Assembly (NCBI RefSeq): GCF_002093975.1
Contig: NZ_KZ084327.1
Location: forward strand, 1-64,000
DNA: 64,000 nt
Direction: 5' to 3'
Origin: Thermoactinospora rubra
GTDB taxonomy: Bacteria; Actinomycetota; Actinomycetes; Streptosporangiales; Streptosporangiaceae
The number at the start of each line of letters is the position of its first letter. Within the stretch, counting starts at the first letter, position 1. The notes below the pieces were generated by a model. That model was given only the letters and a program-made list of their open reading frames with translations. It was not told the origin of the DNA and searched no databases. The position numbers and the translations under genes were made by a program. Positions 50,869-59,413 of the stretch are shown here, piece by piece.

Positions 50869-51127
50869 AGCGACTCCTCGACCTCGAGGTCGTGGTGCGT
50901 CATGGTGCGCCCGGTGAAGGCGAAGCCGTACCGCTCGTAGAACCGGCGGCCCTGGGCGTTGCCCGACGCCACCCACAGCACGACCTCGGTGAACCCCTGG
51001 GCGCGCAGCCGCTGGACCGCCTCGTCCATCAGCGCCCGCCCGGCGCCAGTCCATCGTGCATGCGGACGACCGCCTCCTGATCCACGGCCAGGCGGTCGAA
51101 GACGTTGTCCGGTTCCGCGGGCCTCAT
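50847..51127 (-). pseudogene. GNAT acetyltransferase remnant
   Basis: The 60-residue frame ending at 50847 is the C-terminal part of a GNAT domain (MDEAVQRLRAQGFTEVVLWVASGNAQGRRFYERYGFAFTGR, the acetyl-CoA and beta-bulge region). Upstream residues (MRPAEPDNVFDRLAVDQEA) are in another frame, and the first half of a normal 150-residue domain is missing. It overlaps the P450 3' end by 22 bases. Probably a dead or truncated gene. Confidence 0.6.
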
Positions 51128-51332
51128 TGCAATGGAATGGTCTAAGCTCGGGGACGTCCCGCGATAGCCAAGCGGGGCATGCTGGACGGCCGCCGGGCGG
51201 GCGGTTGCTGCGCGGGAAGGGCTACGCGATGGCGGGCCGGTGCACCGCGAACCACCAGACCCGACCACGGCGGGAGCTGGAATCCCTCTCGTTCAGGAGG
51301 GAGGACGTCAAGGAACGCTAAAGTAGCGCCTC
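51128..51332 (+). other. structured 205-base non-coding stretch before the polytopic membrane gene
   Basis: It holds several short palindromes: GGGACGTCCC near 51152, CGGTGCACCG near 51238, TCCCTC-N8-GAGGGA (51283-51302) and CGCTA-AAG-TAGCG (51317-51329). A -10-like TAAGCT lies near 51143 and a TAAAGT at 51319-51324. No protein frame is convincing. It might be a long leader RNA, but I can match it to no known riboswitch or ncRNA. Confidence 0.4.
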
Positions 51333-52493
51333 GTGAAAGCTCTGATCAGGTGGTTTTCGCCCTACTGGACGCGGGGCCCGGCCGGGCGCGAGACGCCGCC
51401 CGAGCTGTTCCGCGTCCTGTACCTGGGCTGGCTCGTGGCGCTGAGCCTCAAGCTGCTCGGCTCGGCCTGGGACGTCTCGTGGCACTTCAAGTGGCTGCGC
51501 GACGACCTGGCCCCGCCCCACCTGCTGAACTCCGCCGGAACGGTCATCGCCCTGGCCCTCACGATCATCCACGGCTACACCGGGTACGGCGTGGACAGGA
51601 CGGCGCTGCGGCTCATCCAGTGGGGGACCGGGATCTTCCTGGTCGCCGTGCCGCTCGACCTGATCAACCACCGGATCAACGGGCTCGACATCACGTCCTG
51701 GAGCCCCTCGCACATCCTGCTCTACGTCGGCACGTTCTTCATGATCGCCGGCGTGATCCGCGGCTGGCTCCTCGGCGGCGGGTCCAAGCTCGTGCTCGGC
51801 GCGTTCTTCGCCTTCTTCCTGGAGAACGTCCACTTCCCCGAGCAGCACCAGGAGTACGGCGTGCTGTCCATCGGGGCGTGGGACAACGGCGTGGCCTACG
51901 CCGAGCCGATCCTGCAGAACTTCGCGGCCGACCAGATGGGCCGGCCCGTCGACCGTGTCATGATCGTCAACTTCTCGCTGCCGGTGCCCGACTGGCTGTA
52001 TCCGGTGTACGCGGTCATCGCCGGCATGGCGGTGCTGACGGTCGCGCGCATGGTCATCGGCCGGTTCGGCGCGGCCACGCTGGTCGCGGCCGGGTACGTC
52101 GGGTTCCGCACGCTGATCTGGCCGCTGCTCACGGCCGGCGGCTTCCCGCCGTCCGCGGTGCCGTACTTCCTGCTGGCCGGGGGGCTGTGCGTGGACCTGG
52201 CCTTCGCGCTGCGCCACCCCGTCGCGCGGGCGGTCGCGGGGTCGCTGCTGGCCACCGCCGGGGTCTACGGCGTGCTGGCCGTGCAGAGCGCGGTCATGGG
52301 CCAGGTGTACGGCACGCTGAAGGGCCAGACCGGGCTGCTGGGCGCGCCGCCCCTGGCGCCCGGGTCGGCCGTCTACGCCGGAGCGGGGCTGCTGGCGGTG
52401 TGGCTGGCGTGCGAGTGGTTCGTCACGCGCTTCGGGCTGCGCGCCGAGGATCAGCCGATCGAGGCGCGGGTGATCGCCACGGCGACGCCGTAG
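51333..52493 (+). CDS. polytopic membrane protein of unknown function
   Basis: A 386-residue protein with about nine or ten helices. Early sequence (WFSPYWTRGPAGRETPPELFRVLYLGWLVALSLKLL, SAWDVSWHFKWLRDDLAPPHLLN) is rich in Trp and charged loops. Several His lie near membrane boundaries (SWHFKW, PPHLLN, PSHILLY, ENVHFPEQHQE), possible metal or heme ligands. Its 3' end overlaps copD by 43 bases on the other strand. The facing copper genes make a copper-related job conceivable but unproved. The GTG has no ribosome site and may be leaderless. Confidence 0.75.
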   Translation: MKALIRWFSPYWTRGPAGRETPPELFRVLYLGWLVALSLKLLGSAWDVSWHFKWLRDDLAPPHLLNSAGTVIALALTIIHGYTGYGVDRTALRLIQWGTGIFLVAVPLDLINHRINGLDITSWSPSHILLYVGTFFMIAGVIRGWLLGGGSKLVLGAFFAFFLENVHFPEQHQEYGVLSIGAWDNGVAYAEPILQNFAADQMGRPVDRVMIVNFSLPVPDWLYPVYAVIAGMAVLTVARMVIGRFGAATLVAAGYVGFRTLIWPLLTAGGFPPSAVPYFLLAGGLCVDLAFALRHPVARAVAGSLLATAGVYGVLAVQSAVMGQVYGTLKGQTGLLGAPPLAPGSAVYAGAGLLAVWLACEWFVTRFGLRAEDQPIEARVIATATP

Positions 52494-53464
52494 GCCAGGC
52501 CCATCACGGTCACCTCGGCCGCCGCCCACGCCACGACGGGGGTGGCGGCCCCGCGCATCAGGCGGAAGCGGATGTTGGCCGCCAGGGCGGCCAGGGCGAC
52601 CGTCAGCGCCACCTTGGCGACCACCAGCACGCCGTAGTCGGTGGTCAGCAGCGCGCCGGGCAGCTCGCCGCCGGGCGTGAGCGCCATCGTGCCCAGGCCG
52701 CTGACCAGGCCGGACAGGGTCACCAGCGCCAGGCAGAGGGTGGCGAGCCTGGAGAACTTCGGCAGCACGTCGGCCAGCAGCGGGCGGGCGAAGGCCACGA
52801 CGGCGATCAGGCCGCCGGTCCACAGCGCCGCGCCCATCACGTGCAGCTCCATGGAGATCATGAGGGGGTCGTGCCAGACCGAGTCGACGGCGTGGCCGGT
52901 CACGGGGATCGGCAGCAGGCCGAACAGCGCCACCACGACGCGCAGCTCGGCGGGCACCTTCTCGCCGAACCGGACCGCCATGAGGCCGATGCCGGCGGCG
53001 GCCAGCGCGCAGGCGGCGCTGAACAGCAGGCCCTGGCCGGCGCCGACGCCGTCCACGTAGGCGGCGATCATGCCGAGGGTCGGGACGCCGCCGGGGTTCA
53101 GCTCGGCGGTCTGGAGCACGATCGCCAGCAGGGCGCACAGCGCCCACGCCCACGCGGCCTGCACCGCCAGCGGGCGCACGCGGCGCATCACCGGCTCGGT
53201 GCGCCCGGGGTCGTCGAAGCCCAGCAGCTTGGGCAGCACGCTCAGGCCCACCACGCCCACGGCGGCCGCGTCGAGCAGCGCGCGCACGACCGGCAGGCCG
53301 TACTCCACCACCGTCCCGGGCATGGGGATGCCGGGCACCGCCTCCTGCCCGTTGAGCGTGCTGGCCACGACGGCGGCCACCACGGCACCGCCCAGGAACC
53401 CGCCCACGACCAGCCCGGCCGGCCCGGTGGCCCGCTCCTTCGCCGCCGTCGCCTGCCCGCTCAC
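52451..53464 (-). CDS. CopD-family copper resistance membrane protein
   Basis: A 337-residue membrane protein with about eight helices of the CopD/YcnJ group. Likely copper ligands are His in VTGHAVDSVWHDPLM and LHVMGAALWTGGLIAV. It is coupled to the CopC gene by a four-base overlap (ATGA). CopC hands copper to CopD for import, or both serve delivery to enzymes; the direction is not shown here. Confidence 0.9.
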   Translation of the reverse strand: MSGQATAAKERATGPAGLVVGGFLGGAVVAAVVASTLNGQEAVPGIPMPGTVVEYGLPVVRALLDAAAVGVVGLSVLPKLLGFDDPGRTEPVMRRVRPLAVQAAWAWALCALLAIVLQTAELNPGGVPTLGMIAAYVDGVGAGQGLLFSAACALAAAGIGLMAVRFGEKVPAELRVVVALFGLLPIPVTGHAVDSVWHDPLMISMELHVMGAALWTGGLIAVVAFARPLLADVLPKFSRLATLCLALVTLSGLVSGLGTMALTPGGELPGALLTTDYGVLVVAKVALTVALAALAANIRFRLMRGAATPVVAWAAAEVTVMGLAYGVAVAITRASIG

Positions 53465-54132
53465 GCCCGGGCCTTCCCATCCCGCTCGCCGTCCCCCGGC
53501 GCCCGGCCCTCGGCCCGTACGGCTGGCACCGCGGCCCCGGATGATCCCTCCCGGTCCTCAGCCCGTGCGGCCGGGGCCTGCGGAGCGCCGCCCGAGCGCC
53601 GCAAGGCCACCACCGTGCCCAGCCCCAGCACCACGAGCGCCCCGGCGATCCACACCACGGCCATCCCCGCGCCCCCGTTGGCCGCCGCCTCGGCCGCCTC
53701 GGCGGCCGGGTCGGGCGCCTGGTCACGCGCCGGAGCGCTCGCTGGAGCGCTCGCCGAGGGCGCCGGACTCGCCGCCCCGCCCGCGAACGTGAACGTCACC
53801 TTGCCCGACACCGGATGCCCGTCCGACGACAGCACCCGATACCCCACCACGTACTTGCCCGGCCGCACCAGCGGCCTGACCCTGACGCTCACCCGCTCCT
53901 TGCCGACCGTCGCCTCGCCGTCCGCCCACGCCGACCCGTCGCTCCCGGTCACGGTCACCTTCGCGTACCCCTGCCGCACCGCCGCGCTGAAGACCAGCGT
54001 GACGGTCGCGGGCGGCTCCTCCAGCCGCGCCCCGTCCTTGGGATCGCTGTCCACCAGCACGTCGTGCGCCCACGCCGTACCGGGAACCCACGACACCAGC
54101 GCCAGCAGGACCACCGCGAGCAACCGCCGCAC
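53461..54132 (-). CDS. CopC-domain copper-binding protein
   Basis: A 223-residue exported protein. From the GTG at 54132 (GGGGAGG upstream) the signal peptide ends at TAWA, leaving HDVLVDSDPKDGA as the mature start, whose first His is the family's copper ligand. GYRVLSSDGHPVSGKVTFTF supplies the second His. A Ser/Ala/Pro linker leads to a membrane helix (about 160-178) and an acidic cytoplasmic tail. A TTG 21 bases earlier is possible but would lengthen the signal peptide and hide the ribosome site. Confidence 0.9.
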   Translation of the reverse strand: MRRLLAVVLLALVSWVPGTAWAHDVLVDSDPKDGARLEEPPATVTLVFSAAVRQGYAKVTVTGSDGSAWADGEATVGKERVSVRVRPLVRPGKYVVGYRVLSSDGHPVSGKVTFTFAGGAASPAPSASAPASAPARDQAPDPAAEAAEAAANGGAGMAVVWIAGALVVLGLGTVVALRRSGGAPQAPAARAEDREGSSGAAVPAVRAEGRAPGDGERDGKARA

Positions 54133-54182
54133 AGCCGTTGACCTCCCCCTCAACCGTGCACAACCCGTCTATGGTCCCACTT

Positions 54183-54950
54183 ATGACAGACCTCTTCGGC
54201 GGGGCTGCGCCCTACTACGCCAAATACCGCCACGCCTACGGCGAGGCCGCCATCGCGCACCTGGCCGCCGCGCTGGGCCGCGACAGCCGGGTCCTGGACC
54301 TCGGCTGCGGCCCCGGCACGGTCGCGATTCCGCTGTCCGCGTACGTCAGGGAGGTGCTCGCGGTCGACCCCGACGAGGGGATGCTCGCCGAGGGCAGGCG
54401 CCTGGACCCCGGCACCGGCACGATCCACTGGATCCGCGCCGACTCCACCATGCTCCGCGAGCTGCCGCCGTTCGACCACGTGGTGATGGGCCGGTCGTTC
54501 CACTGGATGGACCGGCGCGCCGTCCTGGCGGACCTGGACGAGCTGCTGCCGCCCGGCGGCGCGGTGGCGCTGATCGGCCCGGGACGCGAAGGCTGGAAGC
54601 CGGCGTGGGAGCCGATCACCCGCCGGGTCCGGGAGGAGTTCGGCCTGACCGAGATCCACTCGCCCGACTCCTACCAGGGCAGCGGCGAGCACCACCACGA
54701 CGTGCTCGCCCGGTCGGCCTTCAGCCGCCTGGAGGCGGCCTCCTTCGAAGACGTCCTCGAACGCGACGTCGACGACGTGACGGGCCTGCAGCTGTCGCTG
54801 TCCTACTCCTCGCCCGCCCGCCTCGGCGACCGCCTGGACGCCTTCGTCCAGGCGGTACGGCGGGCGCTGCTGGAGGCCAACCCCGAGGGGCGCTGGGTCG
54901 AGCGGATCAGGACGGAGGTGCTGGTGGCGCGCCGACCGGCCGGGGGATAG
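54183..54950 (+). CDS. SAM-dependent methyltransferase
   Basis: A 255-residue class I methyltransferase (UbiE/Coq5-like fold). The SAM site is VLDLGCGPGTVAIPL, then the acidic strand VLAVDPDEGML. FDHVVMGRSFHWMD and LLPPGGAVALIG mark the core. Substrate is unknown. The ATG has no ribosome site; TATGGT (54170-54175) ends seven bases before it, so the message may be leaderless. It is divergent from the copper genes. Confidence 0.85.
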   Translation: MTDLFGGAAPYYAKYRHAYGEAAIAHLAAALGRDSRVLDLGCGPGTVAIPLSAYVREVLAVDPDEGMLAEGRRLDPGTGTIHWIRADSTMLRELPPFDHVVMGRSFHWMDRRAVLADLDELLPPGGAVALIGPGREGWKPAWEPITRRVREEFGLTEIHSPDSYQGSGEHHHDVLARSAFSRLEAASFEDVLERDVDDVTGLQLSLSYSSPARLGDRLDAFVQAVRRALLEANPEGRWVERIRTEVLVARRPAGG

Positions 54951-54985
54951 CATCCGCTCACCCCCCGATCTTGAGGCGAGGCCCC

Positions 54986-56230
54986 ATGAGCCTGGACGTC
55001 CCCGCCGCGCTGGCCGAGCCCACCCGGCGCGTCGGCCCCTGGTGGATCGCCGGCATCGCGCTGGCCAACCTGGCGCTGTACATGGGCTACATGGCCCCGC
55101 TCCAGATCCTCCTGCCCGAGCAGGTCGCCGCGGCCGCGCCGGGCTGGAAGGAGGAGGCGCTGGCCTGGGTGACCGGCCTGGGCGCGCTGGTGGCCATGGT
55201 CGGCAACCCGGTGGCGGGCGCGCTGTCGGACCGGACCACCTCCCGGTACGGCAGGCGGCACCCGTGGACGCTCGCCGGGGCGCTGCTGGGCGGGGCGGCG
55301 CTGGCGTTCCTCGCGGTCCAGGAGTCGGTCGTGTGGATCGCCGCCGGGTGGTGCCTGGCGCAGGGCTCGCTCAACGCCATGCAGGCCGCGCTGACGGCCG
55401 GGGTGCCCGACCACGTGCCGGTACGGCAGCGCGGCGAGGTGTCGGGGTGGATCGGCGTGCCGCAGACGCTCGGCGTGGTGCTGGGCGTGGTGCTGGTGAC
55501 GGCCGTGGCCACGACCACGACGTCCGGGTATCTCCTGGTCGCGGCCCTCATCCCGCTGCTGGTGCTGCCCTTCGTGCTCACCACGCCCGACCCGCGCCTG
55601 CCGTACCGGCAGCCCTTCGCCCTCCGCGAGTTCTGGATCAGCCCCCGCGAGCACCCGGACTTCTTCTGGGCCTGGTTCACCCGCTTCCTCATGAACCTGG
55701 GCAACGCGCTGGTCATGCTGTACCTGCTGTACTTCCTGACCGACGCCGTCGGCTACGAGCGGCTCTTCCCCGGCGAGCGGGCCGCCGACGGCCTGCTCAA
55801 GCTCGTGCTGATCTACACGGCCGCCGTGGTGCTCACCGCCGTGGCCGCGGGCGTCGTGTCCGACCGGCTCGGCCGCCGCAAGGCGCTCGTCACCGTCTCC
55901 GGCCTGATCAGCGCCCTGCCCGCGGTCGCGCTCGCCCTCTGGCCCACCTGGCCGCTCGTCATGGCGGGCGCGGGCGTGCTCGGCGTCGGGTTCGGCGTCT
56001 ACATGGCCGTGGACAACGCGCTGGTCACCCAGGTCCTGCCCGCCGCCGCGGGACGGGCCAAGGACCTGGGGATCATCAACGTCGCCAGCTCCGGGCCCCA
56101 GGTGGTCGCCCCGGTGCTCGCCGGGCCCATCGTGGCGGGCCTGGGCGGCTACCCGGCGCTGTTCCTCACCTCGGCCGCGCTGGTGCTGCTGGGCGCGGCG
56201 CTGGTGTGGCGCATCCGCCGGGTGCCCTGA
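54986..56230 (+). CDS. MFS transporter
   Basis: A 414-residue major-facilitator protein with 12 helices. The loop 2-3 motif reads GALSDRTTSRYGRRHPW and loop 8-9 SDRLGRRKALV. The family resembles the GPH/SLC45-type sugar or drug exporters. It starts 36 bases after the methyltransferase stop and may share its transcript. The substrate is unknown. The last 82 bases overlap the GlxA-type gene on the other strand. Confidence 0.89.
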   Translation: MSLDVPAALAEPTRRVGPWWIAGIALANLALYMGYMAPLQILLPEQVAAAAPGWKEEALAWVTGLGALVAMVGNPVAGALSDRTTSRYGRRHPWTLAGALLGGAALAFLAVQESVVWIAAGWCLAQGSLNAMQAALTAGVPDHVPVRQRGEVSGWIGVPQTLGVVLGVVLVTAVATTTTSGYLLVAALIPLLVLPFVLTTPDPRLPYRQPFALREFWISPREHPDFFWAWFTRFLMNLGNALVMLYLLYFLTDAVGYERLFPGERAADGLLKLVLIYTAAVVLTAVAAGVVSDRLGRRKALVTVSGLISALPAVALALWPTWPLVMAGAGVLGVGFGVYMAVDNALVTQVLPAAAGRAKDLGIINVASSGPQVVAPVLAGPIVAGLGGYPALFLTSAALVLLGAALVWRIRRVP

Positions 56231-57201
56231 GCCGCCCGTGGCCCGGCCTGGAACGCCTGGCGGTAGGCGCCGGGCGTCGTGCCGAGGGCGTTGAGGAAGC
56301 GCCTGCGCAGGTTGGTGGCCGAGGAGAGGCCGACGCGGCGGGCGACGGCGTCCACGGGCAGGTCGGAGGACTCCAGGAGGTCCCGGGCCGCGGCGATCCG
56401 CTGGGCGAGCAGCCACTGCCCCGGGCTGGTGCCGAGCTGGTCGGCGAACCGCCGGGTGAGGGTGCGCGCCGAGACGCCCGCGCGTGCGGCCATGGCCTCG
56501 ACGGTCACCGGTTCGCCGAGTCGCTCGGTGACCCACTCCAGCAACGGCGCGAGCGTGCCGTCGACCTGGGCGGGGTGGGGCGGCGCCGAGTACTGCGCCT
56601 GCCCGCCCTCGCGGTGGGGCGGCATGACCATGGTCCGGGCGACGTGCGCGGCGTACCGGGCGCCCTGGTCGCCGCGCAGCAGGTGCATGCACAGGTCGAA
56701 ACCGGCCCCGGCACCGGCGCTGGTGGCGATGTCGCCGTGGTCCACATACAGCGGATTCGGGTCGACCTGGACGCGCGGGAAGCGCGCGGCGAGCTCGTCG
56801 GCCAGCGCCCAGTGGGTGGTCGCCCGCCGCCCGTTCAGCAGGCCGGCGTGCGCCAGCGCGAAGGCGCCGGAGCAGATGCTGACCACCCGCGCTCCGCGGG
56901 AGTGCGCGCGGCGCAGCGCCCCGACGACCGCGGGTGAGGGCGGCTCCGTGACGGGCAGCCAGCCCGGGACGACCACGGTGTCCGCCCGGTCGAGCGCGTC
57001 CAGCCCGCGGGTCACGACCATGTCGTACCCGGCGTACGTCGCGACCGGGCCGGGGCGCTCGGTGCACACGCCGAAGGAGTACCGCGTCGGGAGTCCTCGC
57101 CGCTCGACCCCGAACACCTGGGCCGCGCAGGCGAGCTCGAAGGTCGACTGCGGCGGGCGGACGAGCGCCACGACGCGATGCATGGCAGGAAAGTACCGCA
57201 T
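56149..57201 (-). CDS. GlxA-type transcriptional regulator (DJ-1/PfpI + AraC HTH)
   Basis: A 350-residue regulator. The N-terminal DJ-1/PfpI-like domain (about 8-170) contains the nucleophile-elbow-like VSICSGAFALAHAGLL. The C-terminal AraC domain (about 210-310) has VEAMAARAGVSARTLTRRFADQLGTSPGQWLLAQRI and a second helix-turn-helix (VDAVARRVGLSSATNLRRRFLNALGTTPGAYR). The ATG at 57201 has GGAAAG five bases upstream. It is divergent from the cupin gene 52 bases away, which it may control. Confidence 0.9.
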   Translation of the reverse strand: MRYFPAMHRVVALVRPPQSTFELACAAQVFGVERRGLPTRYSFGVCTERPGPVATYAGYDMVVTRGLDALDRADTVVVPGWLPVTEPPSPAVVGALRRAHSRGARVVSICSGAFALAHAGLLNGRRATTHWALADELAARFPRVQVDPNPLYVDHGDIATSAGAGAGFDLCMHLLRGDQGARYAAHVARTMVMPPHREGGQAQYSAPPHPAQVDGTLAPLLEWVTERLGEPVTVEAMAARAGVSARTLTRRFADQLGTSPGQWLLAQRIAAARDLLESSDLPVDAVARRVGLSSATNLRRRFLNALGTTPGAYRQAFQAGPRAAQGTRRMRHTSAAPSSTSAAEVRNSAG

Positions 57202-57253
57202 GATGTCTTTCCTGACACTCGGCGGGGCGGCGGCCGGTCGCCAAGCTGGTCCC

Positions 57254-57586
57254 ATGACGACAGGACAGAACACCTCCGCCTATGTGTGGTCCACCGTCCA
57301 GGACGCCCCGGTCCGCGAGCTGTTCCCGGGCATCCGCGCGCGCCTGCTGTGGACCGGGGACAACGGCGCGAAGGCCGCCGTGCTGGAGATGGACGCGAAC
57401 ACGTGCTGGCAGGGAGTCGACGTCCACGAACCGGGTCCCGAGGAGGTCTTCGTGATCTCCGGTGTCTTCAACGACGGCGAGCGGGACTACCCGGCCGGCT
57501 CCTTCATCCACGCGCCCGCGGGTTCCTCGCACGTCCCGCAGACGAGGACGGGCTGCACGCTGTTCCTCTTCTACCCCGAGGGGTAG
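57254..57586 (+). CDS. ChrR-like cupin protein
   Basis: A 110-residue cupin resembling the C-terminal domain of ChrR-type anti-sigma factors: ARLLWTGDNGAKAAVLEMDANTCWQGVDVHEPGPEEVFVISGVFNDGERDYPAGSFIHAPAGSSHVPQTRTGCTLFLFYPEG. The His and Glu of DVHEPGPEEVF and His of SSHVPQ are probable metal ligands. It lacks the zinc-binding anti-sigma domain, so it is a free-standing cupin, perhaps a dioxygenase or sensor. Regulation by the divergent GlxA-type protein is likely. Confidence 0.83.
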   Translation: MTTGQNTSAYVWSTVQDAPVRELFPGIRARLLWTGDNGAKAAVLEMDANTCWQGVDVHEPGPEEVFVISGVFNDGERDYPAGSFIHAPAGSSHVPQTRTGCTLFLFYPEG

Positions 57587-57592
57587 ACCGCC

Positions 57593-58381
57593 TCAGGATC
57601 GGTCGCTCCCGCCCAGCCGCCGGGCGGCCAGGCCCGCGACCCGCACCGCGGCCGACGGCGCCAGCCGTACGGCACGCCAGGCCAGCCGGCTCGAGGCCGG
57701 GGCCACGATGAGCGCCTTGTTGCGCGCCACGCCCCGGATGATGTCCAGGGCCAGCGCGTCCACCGAGTACAGGCGGCCCTGGATGGAGAGCGCGTGGTGG
57801 CGGGCGTTCCGGGAGGCGTCGGTCTGCGGCAGCCCCGGGTTGGCGTGGTCGAGCAGCGGGGTGTCGGTGAAGCCGGGACAGACCACGCTGACCCTCACCC
57901 CGTGCCGGGCCGCCTCGGCACGCAGCGCCAGGGACAGGCCGACCACCGCGTGCTTGGTGGCCGTGTAGGGGATCATCATCGGCGCGGGCACCAGCCCGGC
58001 CAGTGAGGCGGTGTTGACGATGTGGCCGAACCCCTGGGCGATCATCACGGGGTAGGCCGCGTGCACGCCGTGGACGACGCCGCGGAGGTTGACGTCGATC
58101 GTGCGGTTCCAGTGGTCGAGGGTGAGCTCCTCGGCGCCCCCGCCCACGGCGATGCCCGCGTTGTTGAACATGAAGTCGAGGCGGCCGTGCCGGTCCCTGA
58201 CCTGGCCGACCAGGTCGGCGACGGCGGTCGCGTCCGTCACGTCGAGCTTGACCGACTCGACCGCGGAGTCGTCGGTGCCGTTGAGGTCGGCGACGGTGAC
58301 CCTCACGCCGCGGCGCGCCAGCTCCCTGGCGACCGCGCGGCCGATGCCGGAGGCGCCCCCGGTGACGACGGCGGTCCTCAT
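57593..58381 (-). CDS. short-chain dehydrogenase/reductase
   Basis: A 262-residue SDR. The cofactor motif TGGASGIG (7-14), NNAG, and the active-site Ser and YTATK (Tyr-x-x-x-Lys) are intact. VADLNGTDD after strand 2 suggests NAD(H) preference. The ATG overlaps the diiron gene stop by four bases (ATGA). The pair probably acts on one substrate, perhaps a lipid or steroid-like alcohol. Confidence 0.92.
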   Translation of the reverse strand: MRTAVVTGGASGIGRAVARELARRGVRVTVADLNGTDDSAVESVKLDVTDATAVADLVGQVRDRHGRLDFMFNNAGIAVGGGAEELTLDHWNRTIDVNLRGVVHGVHAAYPVMIAQGFGHIVNTASLAGLVPAPMMIPYTATKHAVVGLSLALRAEAARHGVRVSVVCPGFTDTPLLDHANPGLPQTDASRNARHHALSIQGRLYSVDALALDIIRGVARNKALIVAPASSRLAWRAVRLAPSAAVRVAGLAARRLGGSDRS

Positions 58382-59340
58382 GCGATGCCCATCGCGGCCC
58401 ACAGGCGGCGGCTGACAGGGTTCATCAGGCCCAGCTCCGCGCACAGCTCCCTGGTCTTGCCCACCGACTCGCGGATCTCCCGCCGGGCCGCCGGGTTCTT
58501 GCGGTAGACCTCCTCGACGACGTGGTCGGGGATGCGGAAGTGCCGGATCATGGAGCCTGGCGGGGCCAGCATGATGCGCGCCATGATGCCCAGGATGACG
58601 GGGGAGGCCAGGCTGAGCAAGAAGCGGCGGTGGCGCGGCATCCGCGGCACCCGCCGGCGCAGGTAGTGCCGGGCGAAGGAGATGTGCCGGGCCTCCTCGG
58701 CGATGTGGATGCGCATGATCGTCTCTTCCAGCGGGTGGTGGCGGTGGCCGTCCTTGAGAACCTTGCGCTGGACGTGGTCGATCGGGTCCTCGCCGCCGAG
58801 GACGAAGATGAAGAACAGCTCGGTGGAGATGAGCGGGATCCAGGGCGTCACCTGGGCGATGAGGGACAGCGGTCCGGGCATGCCGCGGATGGGGAGCTTC
58901 GTGCGGTTCACGAACTCCTGGAACATCATCCCGTGATGTCCCTCTTCGATGGTCTCGTGGTAGACGTAGCGGAACTCCGGCGAGCCGTTCGGCAGCCGGT
59001 AGGCGTAGTTCAGCAGGCCGCGCTTGAGCAGGTTCTCGAACTGCAGGCCGATCTTCATCGCGGTCGCCACGCGCCACAGCCCGATCTTCGCGCGCACCTC
59101 GGGCGGCTGGGCGCGATACCAGGGATGCCTGCCGAGCTTGTCGACCTCGGGCAGCTCCCACCGGGGGTCGTCGTGGCGGATCTGGAAGTCGGGGTCGTCC
59201 CAGGGGATGTCCCGGTAGGGCTCCCAGTGCTTGTCGACCGAGGCCTTGGAGAGGCGTTCGATGACCGCCTCGTAGGCGCGCCTGTCGGCTACGGACTCGT
59301 CGCTTTCCCTGGCTGCTGTCGAGCTTGGTGCAGGTGTCAT
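58378..59340 (-). CDS. AurF-like diiron oxygenase
   Basis: A 320-residue protein of the PF11583 (AurF) family. Iron ligands are visible in the helical bundle: Glu102 in QFENLL, the EExxH motif in ETIEEGHHGMMF (Glu133, His136), and AEEARH with Glu216 and His219. AurF itself oxidises an aromatic amine; many relatives are membrane-associated and uncharacterised. GGAG lies seven bases before the ATG. A palindrome precedes the gene. It is coupled to the SDR and may hydroxylate a substrate that the SDR then oxidises. Confidence 0.9.
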   Translation of the reverse strand: MTPAPSSTAARESDESVADRRAYEAVIERLSKASVDKHWEPYRDIPWDDPDFQIRHDDPRWELPEVDKLGRHPWYRAQPPEVRAKIGLWRVATAMKIGLQFENLLKRGLLNYAYRLPNGSPEFRYVYHETIEEGHHGMMFQEFVNRTKLPIRGMPGPLSLIAQVTPWIPLISTELFFIFVLGGEDPIDHVQRKVLKDGHRHHPLEETIMRIHIAEEARHISFARHYLRRRVPRMPRHRRFLLSLASPVILGIMARIMLAPPGSMIRHFRIPDHVVEEVYRKNPAARREIRESVGKTRELCAELGLMNPVSRRLWAAMGIA

Positions 59341-59362
59341 CGCTGTGCTCCTCTCGCCTGGT

Positions 59363-59376
59363 ATTGTACGAACAAT
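59363..59376. promoter_or_regulatory. TetR-type palindrome ATTGT-ACGA-ACAAT upstream of the diiron gene
   Basis: Five-base arms (59363-59367, 59372-59376) flank ACGA, giving 12 of 14 symmetric bases. On the minus strand it overlaps TACAAT (59368-59363), a near-perfect -10. A regulator bound here would block transcription of the diiron-SDR operon. No regulator gene is adjacent. Confidence 0.55.
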
Positions 59377-59413
59377 CCAATAGGCGGGGAAGCGTGAGCG
59401 GTGTCACACCTCG

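Noticed and set aside
51150-51240. Possible tRNA (GATAGCCAAGCGG resembles a D-arm)
   Set aside because: No T-arm GTTCGANTC, acceptor pairing or anticodon stem could be found at the right distances.
51128-51332. Cobalamin riboswitch before the membrane protein
   Set aside because: Fragments such as CCGGTG, CCCG-CCAC and CAGGA recall the class, but the order and spacing of the B12-box elements do not fit and the downstream protein has no cobalamin link.
51179-54140. Long plus-strand open frame through the copper region
   Set aside because: The minus-strand CopD and CopC have clear family motifs. The long frame is a GC-rich artefact joining the shadow of several genes to the MFS gene.
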